This document shows positions 37,816 to 45,002 of a stretch of DNA of 64,000 nt, in pieces. This DNA is from Allobosea thiooxidans (GTDB taxonomy: Bacteria > Pseudomonadota > Alphaproteobacteria > Rhizobiales > Beijerinckiaceae). Position 1 is the stretch's first letter. Each line of letters begins with the position of its first letter. The notes under the pieces are model-generated. The model saw only the letters and a program-made list of their open reading frames with translations, was not told the DNA's origin and made no database searches. Made by a program: the position numbers and the translations under genes. The DNA lies in the NCBI RefSeq assembly GCF_900168195.1, contig NZ_FUYX01000001.1, forward strand, positions 496,001 through 560,000, written 5' to 3'.

Positions 37816-39641
37816 GCCCTCTCCCCGTCGCGGATGGCGGCCAGCACCGGCGGCATGTCGAAATCCTCTGGAATGCCGCACAGCCCGTGACGGACGAGCC
37901 AGGCGCCCGCGGCCGGCCAGGCCGTCAGCATCGCGAAAGGAATCGCCAGCACGTAGCCCGCCGTCAAGGGCAGCGACCAGAGCAGCACCGCCGGCGCCAG
38001 CATGCCGAGCGCGGTGAACAGATAGCTCCCGAACAGGAAATGCGGCCACAAACCCGCAAAGGCAGTGGCGAAGGACAGGGCATGGGCGTCGCGCGCCTGG
38101 CCGTTCCAGCCGATCCGCGCCTTCCCGAACAGCAGGCCGACCATGAACAAGGTGGTGCGGAAACTCGAGACTGCGCCTTGCAGGAAGGCGAACAGCACCT
38201 CGATCGCGGCCGAGAGCAGGAAACGCCCCGCCCCGCCATAGCGCCTGACGCCGCCGCGCGTCAGGAGGATGTCGGCGAAGCCGGCGAGCTTGGGCGAGAG
38301 ATACATCGCCAGGAACAGCAAATAGAGGCACGCTGCAGCCACCGTCGGATAGTCCGCGATCGCCCGGGCCTCGACAACCTCGAGCGGCAGCAGCGCGATC
38401 ATCAGTGTCCAGGCCGGCAGGCCGAGGAACATCAGGATCGCCCAGACGAGCTGGAAGCGGCTCATCGGCTTGAGATCGGGCAGGTCGAGCAACTTGAGAT
38501 ATTGCAGGTTGCCGAGGCACCAGCGCAGGTCGCGCTTGGCGAAATCGAGCATGGTCGGCGGATTTTCCTCCCAGCTCCCACCCTCGACCGGCAGCACGCG
38601 CACCTCGTAGCCGGCGCGGCGCATCAGCGTCGCCTCGACCTGGTCATGGCTCATCACCGCCCCGCCCAGCGGGGGTTTGCCAGGCAGGACAGGAAGGTGA
38701 CAGCAGTCGCGGAACGGCGCGATCCGCACCAGCGCATTGTGGCCCCAGAACGGGCCGCAATCGCCGCCCCACCAGGCCGAGCCCATCGTGTAGGGGCGCA
38801 TGCCGTGGCGCATGCCGAACTGGAAGATGCGGGCGAAGGCCGAGCGGCTGGGCATGCCGACGACGAGGCTTTGCAGGATGCCGAGCCGCGGATGCGCCTG
38901 CATCATCCGGGCCATGCCCAGGATCGTCTCGCCCGCCATCACGCTGTCGGCGTCGAGCGGCAGCATCAACTCGTAGCGCTCGCCCCAGCGCTCGCAGAAA
39001 TCGCGGAGATTGCCGGCCTTGAAGCCGGCATTGTCGCTGCGGCGTCGATAGGTCAGGCGCGCCGGCTCGCCGATTTCGCGAGCCCAGCGCTCGGCCAGGG
39101 CCTCTTCCGCCGCCGCCACGACGGGATCGCTGGTGTCGGACAGGACGAAATAGTCGAACCAGACGCCCTCCCCGGTTACGTCGAGGCTATCCTTCACCAC
39201 CCTGAGCCGGCGGAAGGCACGCTCCGGATCCTCGTTCCGGAGCGTCATCAGCACGGCGGTGCGCAGGACGAGCGGCGTCGCCCGCTCGCCGGCCAGGGCG
39301 AAGGGCGCGACCTGCTTCAGCCCCTCCCGGCGACCATGCAGCAACCAGAGCCCGATCACGGCGTTCCAGAAACCCAGCACGGTCCAGGGCGCGCCGAAGA
39401 GAAAGGCGACGAAGATCGCCACATCCGCCGCGCTCCAGCCCCCGGCCCCGAGCACATGGGCGAGCCCGCCCAGCAGCAGGGCGAGCGTCGCGAGGTTGAG
39501 CGCGAGAACGAAGAGACGCCGACGCCGCAGGCCGGCTTCGTTCTGCAGCCCGGCCGGAGTGAAGCCGATCGGTGCTCCCTCTTGCGCCGCCGGCCGGAAC
39601 GTGGTCGGAGCGGGGCGCTGGTTCATGGCGGTTTCTGTCAT
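37812..39641 (-). CDS. opgH: Glucans biosynthesis glucosyltransferase OpgH/MdoH
   Basis: A 609-residue inner-membrane glycosyltransferase (GT2) that makes the beta-1,2-linked osmoregulated periplasmic glucan chain from UDP-glucose. Visible are two N-terminal helices, the GT2 core with DTSD (residues about 150-160), MLPLDADSVM (DxD-like), GDCGPFWGHNALVR and the acceptor-site motif KRDLRWCLGNLQY, and at least four further C-terminal helices. A partner opgG is not adjacent; instead an FkbM methyltransferase overlaps the 3' end. Two starts exist (39641 MTETAMNQ, 39626 MNQRP). Only 37 bases separate 39641 from the divergent dehydrogenase start, leaving little promoter space. Confidence 0.92.
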   Translation of the reverse strand: MTETAMNQRPAPTTFRPAAQEGAPIGFTPAGLQNEAGLRRRRLFVLALNLATLALLLGGLAHVLGAGGWSAADVAIFVAFLFGAPWTVLGFWNAVIGLWLLHGRREGLKQVAPFALAGERATPLVLRTAVLMTLRNEDPERAFRRLRVVKDSLDVTGEGVWFDYFVLSDTSDPVVAAAEEALAERWAREIGEPARLTYRRRSDNAGFKAGNLRDFCERWGERYELMLPLDADSVMAGETILGMARMMQAHPRLGILQSLVVGMPSRSAFARIFQFGMRHGMRPYTMGSAWWGGDCGPFWGHNALVRIAPFRDCCHLPVLPGKPPLGGAVMSHDQVEATLMRRAGYEVRVLPVEGGSWEENPPTMLDFAKRDLRWCLGNLQYLKLLDLPDLKPMSRFQLVWAILMFLGLPAWTLMIALLPLEVVEARAIADYPTVAAACLYLLFLAMYLSPKLAGFADILLTRGGVRRYGGAGRFLLSAAIEVLFAFLQGAVSSFRTTLFMVGLLFGKARIGWNGQARDAHALSFATAFAGLWPHFLFGSYLFTALGMLAPAVLLWSLPLTAGYVLAIPFAMLTAWPAAGAWLVRHGLCGIPEDFDMPPVLAAIRDGERA

Positions 39642-39678
39642 GGAGGCAGACAGGCTCGGACGAACGGGATCGGACACG

Positions 39679-40698
39679 ATGGCGCGGGAGCTAAAGCCTG
39701 CAACGACCGTTGACGCAAGGGCAAAGGCTCTTGCTCTTTGGTATGCCGCTCCCCGTGAATGCAGCCTGAATGAGGTTCCGCTGCCGGTGCCGGCCGGGGA
39801 CGACTGCCTGGTCACGACACTGTGGAGCGGCCTCAGCCGCGGCACGGAGCGGCTGGTCTTCGAAGGGCGCGTACCGGCTTCCGAACATGAGCGCATGCGC
39901 GCGCCGTTCCAGGAAGGCCAGTTTCCGTTCCCGGTGAAATACGGCTACTGCGCCGTCGGCCGCGTCGACGCCGGCCCGCCGGAGATGCTGGGACGCATCG
40001 TCTTCTGCCTCCACCCGCATCAGGACCGTTTCATCGTGCCGCTTCGCAGCCTGACGCCGGTGCCGGACGCCGTGCCGGCCCGGCGGGCGATCCTGGCCGC
40101 CAACATGGAAACCGCCCTGAACGCGCATTGGGACGCCGGTTCCGGCCCGGCCGACCGGATCGTCGTGGTCGGAGGCGGCGTCCTCGGGCTGCTCGTCGCC
40201 TGGCTCGCCGCGCGCCTGCCGGGCAGCGAGGTGACGCTCGTCGATATCGAGCCCGGCCGCGCCGCCCTGGCGACGGCGCTCGGCTTCGCCTTCGCCACGC
40301 CTGACGCGGCACCGCGGGATGCCGATCTCGTCTTCCATGCGAGCGCCACCGCCGCCGGCCTCGCGACGGCCGTCGCCGCGGCCGGCACCGAGGCCCGGAT
40401 CGTCGAATTGAGCTGGTATGGCGAGGGTGCGGTCCCGGCCCCGCTTGGCGGCGCCTTCCACGCACGTCGCCTCCAGCTCATCTCCTCGCAGGTCGGCATG
40501 ATCGCCGGCTCGCGCCGGGTGCGCTGGGACCATGCGCGCCGCGCGCTGGCCGCCATGGCGCTTCTCGCCGACGACCGTCTCGACGCCCTGATCACCGACG
40601 AGATCGCCTTCCGCGACGCTGACCGGCGCGTCCCCGAGCTGCTCGCCGCCGGCGCTGCTGGCCTGACTGCAGCGATTTGCTATGAAACGCGGCCATGA
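39679..40698 (+). CDS. Medium-chain dehydrogenase/reductase, BchC-like, lacking zinc ligands
   Basis: A 339-residue MDR-fold protein. The catalytic-domain segment reads TTLWSGLSRGTERLVFEGRV, as in BchC-type dehydrogenases. The usual zinc ligands (Cys of CGICGSD, GHE) are not seen, so it is probably a zinc-independent oxidoreductase. The Rossmann motif is VVVGGGVLGLLVAWLAARL, with Asp at the strand end (LVDIEPGR) suggesting NAD(H). It starts the operon MDR - pterin-synthase-like - GT4 - methyltransferase. Its start at 39679 is only 37 bases from the divergent opgH start. Confidence 0.88.
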   Translation: MARELKPATTVDARAKALALWYAAPRECSLNEVPLPVPAGDDCLVTTLWSGLSRGTERLVFEGRVPASEHERMRAPFQEGQFPFPVKYGYCAVGRVDAGPPEMLGRIVFCLHPHQDRFIVPLRSLTPVPDAVPARRAILAANMETALNAHWDAGSGPADRIVVVGGGVLGLLVAWLAARLPGSEVTLVDIEPGRAALATALGFAFATPDAAPRDADLVFHASATAAGLATAVAAAGTEARIVELSWYGEGAVPAPLGGAFHARRLQLISSQVGMIAGSRRVRWDHARRALAAMALLADDRLDALITDEIAFRDADRRVPELLAAGAAGLTAAICYETRP

Positions 40699-40731
40699 CG
40701 GCGCCGCCCCTCGCGCCAACCGGGAGATCGC

Positions 40732-41133
40732 ATGTTTTCCGTCGAAGTCCGTGACCGCATCATGATCGGCCATTCCCTGCCCGATCCCTTCTTCGGCCCG
40801 GCGCAGGCCATGCACGGCGCGACCTTCGTCGTCGATGTCGCCTTCTTCCGCGAAACGCTGAACCGCCAGAACGTCGTCGTCGACATCGGCGCCGCGCTCG
40901 ACGTGCTGTCGCGGACCCTGAAGCCGCTGAACTACCAGAATCTCGATGCCCTGCCGCAATTCGCCGGCGTGCTGACCACCACCGAATTCCTGTGCAAGCA
41001 CATCTTCGACGCGATGGCCGCCGCCGCGAAATCCGGCGCGCTGGGTGCCGATGGCACCGGGCTCGCGAAGATCCGCGTGACATTGCACGAGACCGACCTC
41101 GCCCGCGCCAGCTATGAGGGCGCGCTGGCGTGA
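40732..41133 (+). CDS. 6-pyruvoyl/6-carboxytetrahydropterin synthase-like protein, catalytic residues replaced
   Basis: A 133-residue protein of the PTPS/QueD fold. Aligning by eye to E. coli QueD: zinc-ligand His16 is kept (His14, IMIGHSL) and His31 is kept (His28), but His33 is Ala30 (HGATFVV instead of HGHSF). The nucleophile Cys27 is lost (Ala24). The LDHHYLN segment reads LNYQNLD, replacing Asp70 and His71 by Asn67 and Tyr68. Glu110 is kept (Glu120 in LHETD). A normal Zn-dependent pterin synthase reaction is therefore unlikely; it may bind a pterin or catalyse something new. GGGAG precedes the ATG. It overlaps the GT4 gene by four bases. Confidence 0.85.
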   Translation: MFSVEVRDRIMIGHSLPDPFFGPAQAMHGATFVVDVAFFRETLNRQNVVVDIGAALDVLSRTLKPLNYQNLDALPQFAGVLTTTEFLCKHIFDAMAAAAKSGALGADGTGLAKIRVTLHETDLARASYEGALA

Positions 41134-42194
41134 GCGGTATCGTCTTCGCCATTCCCGGCGATATCGATGCCCCGACCGGCGGCTATGGCTATGACCGCCA
41201 GCTGCTGCGGGAATGGCGCGAGACGGGCACCGAGGCACGCCATCTCGCGCTGCCCGGGTCCTTCCCCTTTCCGACGGCGGAGGACCTGGCGACGACCGAA
41301 CGCCTCCTGGCAGAAACCGCTTCCGACGAGGTGCTGCTGATCGACGGCCTCGCCTTCGGCGCCTTCCCCGAAGCGCTCGCCGCACGCTTCGCCGACCGCC
41401 TCGTCGCGCTCGTCCATCATCCGCTGGCGCTGGAGACCGGCCTCGCCCCGGACGAGGCTGCCTTCCTGCGCCACAACGAAAGAGCGGCCCTCGGCCATGC
41501 ACGGGCCGTCGTCGTGACCGGCCCGGCCACGCGCGACCTGCTCGCGGAAAACTATGCCGTTCGGCGCGACGCCATCACCGTTGCCGTTCCGGGCACCGAA
41601 CCGGCGATCCGCGCGACGCGGGCAAGCATCGGCGCCACGGTGCGCCTGCTTGCCGTCGGCTCGATCATCCCCCGGAAGGGCTACGACGTCCTCGTCGAGG
41701 CACTCGCGGCCATCCGGGATCGGCCATGGACCATGACGATCGCCGGTTCGCCCGATTATGCCCCCCGCACCGTCGCACTCCTGCACGACCGGATCGCCAG
41801 GGCCGGGTTGGCGGATCGGATCTCGCCTGTGGGCAGCGTGGACTCGGGCGCGCTATGGCGGCTCTATGACGGGGCCGATATCTTCGTCATGCCATCGCTC
41901 TACGAAGGCTACGGCATGGTGCTGACGGAAGCGCTGGCGCGCGGCCTGCCCATCGTCACGACGCTGAGCGGGGCCGGGGCCGCGGCCCTGCCCGATGCCG
42001 CCGCCCTCAAGGTGCCGCCCGGCGACACCATGGCACTTGCCAAGGCCCTCGCCAGGCTGATTGATGCGCCGGCCGACCGCCGGCAGCGGGCCGACGCCGC
42101 ATGGGCGGCAGCCGGCGCCCTGCCGCGCTGGCAGGACACCGCGCGCATCGTCGCGCGGGCCTGCCTGGGCGACGGCAGCCGAGAGGTGGGGTAA
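41130..42194 (+). CDS. Glycosyltransferase family 4 protein
   Basis: A 354-residue GT-B fold enzyme. The N half starts with IVFAIPGDIDAPTGGYGYD (acceptor-side GG loop). The C half has LAVGSIIPRKGYDVLVEAL and the donor-binding E-x7-E motif FVMPSLYEGYGMVLTEALAR, as in retaining GT4 enzymes. Its ATG overlaps the stop of the pterin-synthase-like gene (ATGA) and its stop overlaps the methyltransferase start (TAATG). The tight coupling suggests it glycosylates the product of this pathway rather than a cell-surface polymer. Confidence 0.9.
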   Translation: MSGIVFAIPGDIDAPTGGYGYDRQLLREWRETGTEARHLALPGSFPFPTAEDLATTERLLAETASDEVLLIDGLAFGAFPEALAARFADRLVALVHHPLALETGLAPDEAAFLRHNERAALGHARAVVVTGPATRDLLAENYAVRRDAITVAVPGTEPAIRATRASIGATVRLLAVGSIIPRKGYDVLVEALAAIRDRPWTMTIAGSPDYAPRTVALLHDRIARAGLADRISPVGSVDSGALWRLYDGADIFVMPSLYEGYGMVLTEALARGLPIVTTLSGAGAAALPDAAALKVPPGDTMALAKALARLIDAPADRRQRADAAWAAAGALPRWQDTARIVARACLGDGSREVG

Positions 42195-43033
42195 TGGCTG
42201 GTTTCTCTCCCGAATGGCTCGCCTTGCGCGAGCCCGCGGATCACGCGGCGCGCAATCCGCAGGTGCTCGCCGCGGTCGGCGCGCATTTTTCCGGCAGGCC
42301 GTCGCTGTCCGTGGTGGATCTCGGCTGCGGTGGCGGCTCCAATCTGCGCGGTTCCTACGCTGCACTGCCCGACCGCCAGCATTGGACCCTGATCGATCAC
42401 GATCCCGCGCTGCTCGACCATGCCCGCGCCCGCCTCGCCGAATGGGCGGACGAGGCGCGCGAGCAGGGCGAGGAGCTCGTCCTCACCAAGGACGAGAAGC
42501 TGATCACCGTCGATGCGCGCCGGGTCGATCTCGACCGGGACCTCGAATGGGTGCTGGGCTGGCAGCCCGATCTCGTCACGGCCGCCGCGCTCTTCGACCT
42601 GACGTCGCGGCGCTGGATCGAACGTTTCGTCGCGGCGCTCGCGAGCCAGCGCCTGCCGCTCTACGCGGTCCTGACCTATGACGGCCGCGAGGACTGGCAG
42701 CCGCCGCACCCAGCCGATGCCGGCACGCAGGCGGCCTTTGCCGACCATCAGCGCGGCGACAAGGGTTTCGGCCCAGCCGCCGGTCCCGATGCCTGCGAGG
42801 TCATGGCCGAGGCGTTCCGCAAGACCGGGTTCGCAGTCTCGACCGGCGACAGCAGCTGGCTGATCGACGATGACCGGGCCGCACTGCGTGCGGCGCTGGC
42901 GGAGGGCATCGCCGATGCGGTGCGCGAGACCGGGCGCCTCGACCCGGCGGAATTGAGCGACTGGCTCTCGGCCCGCCGGAGCGCACGATCGGCCCGGATC
43001 GGCCATCAGGATCTCTGGGCGCGCCCCGTCTGA
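42194..43033 (+). CDS. Class I SAM-dependent methyltransferase
   Basis: A 279-residue methyltransferase. Motif I VVDLGCGGGSNLRGS, then TLIDHDPALLDHARARL (ribose-binding acidic residue), and LVTAAALFDLTSRRWIERFV mark the Rossmann SAM domain. It is the last gene of the MDR - PTPS-like - GT4 - methyltransferase operon and is overlapped at the first base by the GT4 stop. GAGAGGTGGGG is its ribosome-binding site. The substrate is unknown; co-action with the GT4 on one small molecule is inferred. Confidence 0.9.
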   Translation: MAGFSPEWLALREPADHAARNPQVLAAVGAHFSGRPSLSVVDLGCGGGSNLRGSYAALPDRQHWTLIDHDPALLDHARARLAEWADEAREQGEELVLTKDEKLITVDARRVDLDRDLEWVLGWQPDLVTAAALFDLTSRRWIERFVAALASQRLPLYAVLTYDGREDWQPPHPADAGTQAAFADHQRGDKGFGPAAGPDACEVMAEAFRKTGFAVSTGDSSWLIDDDRAALRAALAEGIADAVRETGRLDPAELSDWLSARRSARSARIGHQDLWARPV

Positions 43034-43039
43034 AGCCGC

Positions 43040-43603
43040 CTAGCCGGCCCCCGGCCACATCCGGCGCAGGACCCCATCCTTGCGGACGAACCGGTGATAC
43101 AGCGCCGCCGCGATGTGCAGGGCGACGAGCGCGCCGAAGGTCAGCGCAAGCTTGCCGTGGATGCCGAGCACGCGCTTCGCCGCCTCCTCGTCGGGCTTGG
43201 CCAAGGCCGGCAGATCGAACAGGTCGAAGATCGTCAGGGCCGGGAACAGCGAGACGCCGGTCCAGCCCAGGAACGGCACGACGAGCAGAAGCCCGTAGAG
43301 CAGCCAGTGAACGAGATGCGAGACGACCTTCTGCCATCGCTCCAGCGTCGGCTCGTCCGGCGGGGCGCCGTGCAGCAGGCGGTAGATCAGCCGCCCTGCC
43401 GTCAGCCACAGCAACAGGAAACCGGTGAGCTTGTGCGCGCTGTAGAGGCCGTTGGTCAGCCCGTCCCACAGGTTCAGGACATTGCCGCGATAGCTCATGG
43501 TGAGGCCGACGGGGATCATGACGAAGACCGCGACGACCGTGATCCAGTGCAGCGTGCGGGCGACCGGGCTGTAGACCGCGGCTGGCGGCATCTCCTTCGG
43601 CAT
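43040..43603 (-). CDS. Cytochrome b561 family protein
   Basis: A 187-residue four-helix membrane cytochrome b of the bacterial b561 (CybB-like) family. It mediates quinol-linked electron transfer. Candidate haem ligands lie in RTLHWITVV, YSAHKLTGF, LVHWLLYG and GIHGKLALTF or VALHIAAALY. The start at 43603 follows a good AGGAGG. It runs opposite to, and separates, the methyltransferase operon and the GTP cyclohydrolase gene; its stop is 6 bases from the methyltransferase stop. Confidence 0.92.
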   Translation of the reverse strand: MPKEMPPAAVYSPVARTLHWITVVAVFVMIPVGLTMSYRGNVLNLWDGLTNGLYSAHKLTGFLLLWLTAGRLIYRLLHGAPPDEPTLERWQKVVSHLVHWLLYGLLLVVPFLGWTGVSLFPALTIFDLFDLPALAKPDEEAAKRVLGIHGKLALTFGALVALHIAAALYHRFVRKDGVLRRMWPGAG

Positions 43604-43843
43604 GGCCGGCCTCCTCATCCTGCCGCTGGGGAAGGCATTCATCTCACGTTCAAGCGCTACAGCCTATACGGTGCAGCCCCGGCCGGGTTCCCGACGCCCC
43701 GCTTCCGCATGTCCCTTGCGGCGCGGAACCGTGCCGCGTCGGGAACGTTGCTGGAAGGGCGGGCCAAGACGCCCTATATCGATCCTCGATGGTGCCTCTG
43801 ATGCTCCTCGGCCGCTCGCCGGCCCAATCTGACGGACTTCCCG

Positions 43844-44971
43844 ATGCCTGAGTCGCGTACGCTCTTCGGCCGCTCCCTCGAAACTTCTCTCGTGAAGGTG
43901 GACCGCGCGATCGCCGAGTTCCGCGCCGGCCGTCCGGTGCTGCTGCGGGACGCGGACCGGCTCGCGCTCACGCTCTCGGCCGAGCTAGCCGACGAGGCGC
44001 TGGTGCGCGGCCTGGACGCGCTCGCGCGCGGCGGCGGCCACCTCGTCCTCAGCGCGGCGCGCCTGCGCCGCCTGGGTGCCAAGGGCCGCGCCGAAAGCGG
44101 CATCTTCGCCCTGCCCGCGATCGATCTCGGCCGTATCGAGACGCTCGCGCTGAAGATCGACGCGCGGATGGACGCGCCGACCGCACCGGCCTCCGCCGTC
44201 GACGAGGCCGCGCTGGAGCTCGCCCGCCTGTCGCTCGTCCTGCCGGCCGTCATTGTCATCCCGGTCGCCGAAGCGGACATCGCCGGCGAGCCGCTGGTCG
44301 AGGTCGCGATCGAAGCTATCAACGGCTATCGCGCCGAGCAGGCGGCCTCGCTCAGGATCGTCGGTCGTGCGCCGGTACCGCTCGAAGGGGCGCCGGAGAC
44401 CGAATTCGTCGTCTTCCGCGGCGGCGAAGGCCTGCGCGACCAGGTCGCGATCGTGGTCGGCAAGCCGAATCTGGATTCGGCAGTGCCCGTGCGGCTGCAT
44501 TCCGCCTGCCTCACCGGCGATCTCTTCGGCTCGCTGAAATGTGATTGCGGCGACCAGCTGCGCGAGACGGTGCAATGGATGGCCGAGAATGGCGGCGGGG
44601 TCCTGCTCTATCTGGACCAGGAGGGCCGCGGCAACGGCATCTCCAACAAGATGCGCGCCTACAAGCTGCAGAGCCAGGGCTGGGACACCTATGACGCCGA
44701 CGAGGTGCTCGGCTTCGACCTCGACCAGCGCCATTTCGACTTCGCCGCGACGATGCTGAAGCAGCTCGGCGTTTCCAGCGTGGTCGCCCTGACCAACAAC
44801 CCTCAGAAGATCGGCGCGATCGAGGCCGCGGGGCTCGAGGTCGCCGCGAGCCAGCGCGTGCTCGGCCGCCCCAACGCGCACAATGTCCGTTATCTCGCCT
44901 CCAAGCGCGACCGTGCCGGCCATTTCATCGACATGGACGCGCTGATGGCGCGCGCGGCTCCGACGGATTGA
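43844..44971 (+). CDS. ribA: GTP cyclohydrolase II with degenerate RibB-like N-terminal domain
   Basis: A 375-residue protein. The C-terminal GCHII domain (about 178-370) is intact: zinc Cys222, Cys233 and Cys235 (RLHSACLTGDLFGSLKCDCG), LDQEGRGNGI, and Tyr273 in RAYKLQ. It should open the imidazole ring of GTP. The N-terminal ~175 residues resemble 3,4-dihydroxy-2-butanone-4-phosphate synthase, but the metal-site motif DDRENEGD is replaced by RDADRLALTLSAEL, so that activity is lost. QEGRGNGI is also unlike the usual QEGRGIGL. It may supply riboflavin, or, by context, the adjacent pterin-like pathway. Confidence 0.88.
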   Translation: MPESRTLFGRSLETSLVKVDRAIAEFRAGRPVLLRDADRLALTLSAELADEALVRGLDALARGGGHLVLSAARLRRLGAKGRAESGIFALPAIDLGRIETLALKIDARMDAPTAPASAVDEAALELARLSLVLPAVIVIPVAEADIAGEPLVEVAIEAINGYRAEQAASLRIVGRAPVPLEGAPETEFVVFRGGEGLRDQVAIVVGKPNLDSAVPVRLHSACLTGDLFGSLKCDCGDQLRETVQWMAENGGGVLLYLDQEGRGNGISNKMRAYKLQSQGWDTYDADEVLGFDLDQRHFDFAATMLKQLGVSSVVALTNNPQKIGAIEAAGLEVAASQRVLGRPNAHNVRYLASKRDRAGHFIDMDALMARAAPTD

Positions 44972-45002
44972 GCGCCCCGGCGACCACGATCAGGCCAGGC
45001 TG

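Noticed and set aside
39642-39896. An upstream extension of opgH to 39896
   Set aside because: It would overlap the dehydrogenase gene on the other strand and adds Arg/Ser-rich sequence unlike OpgH N termini.
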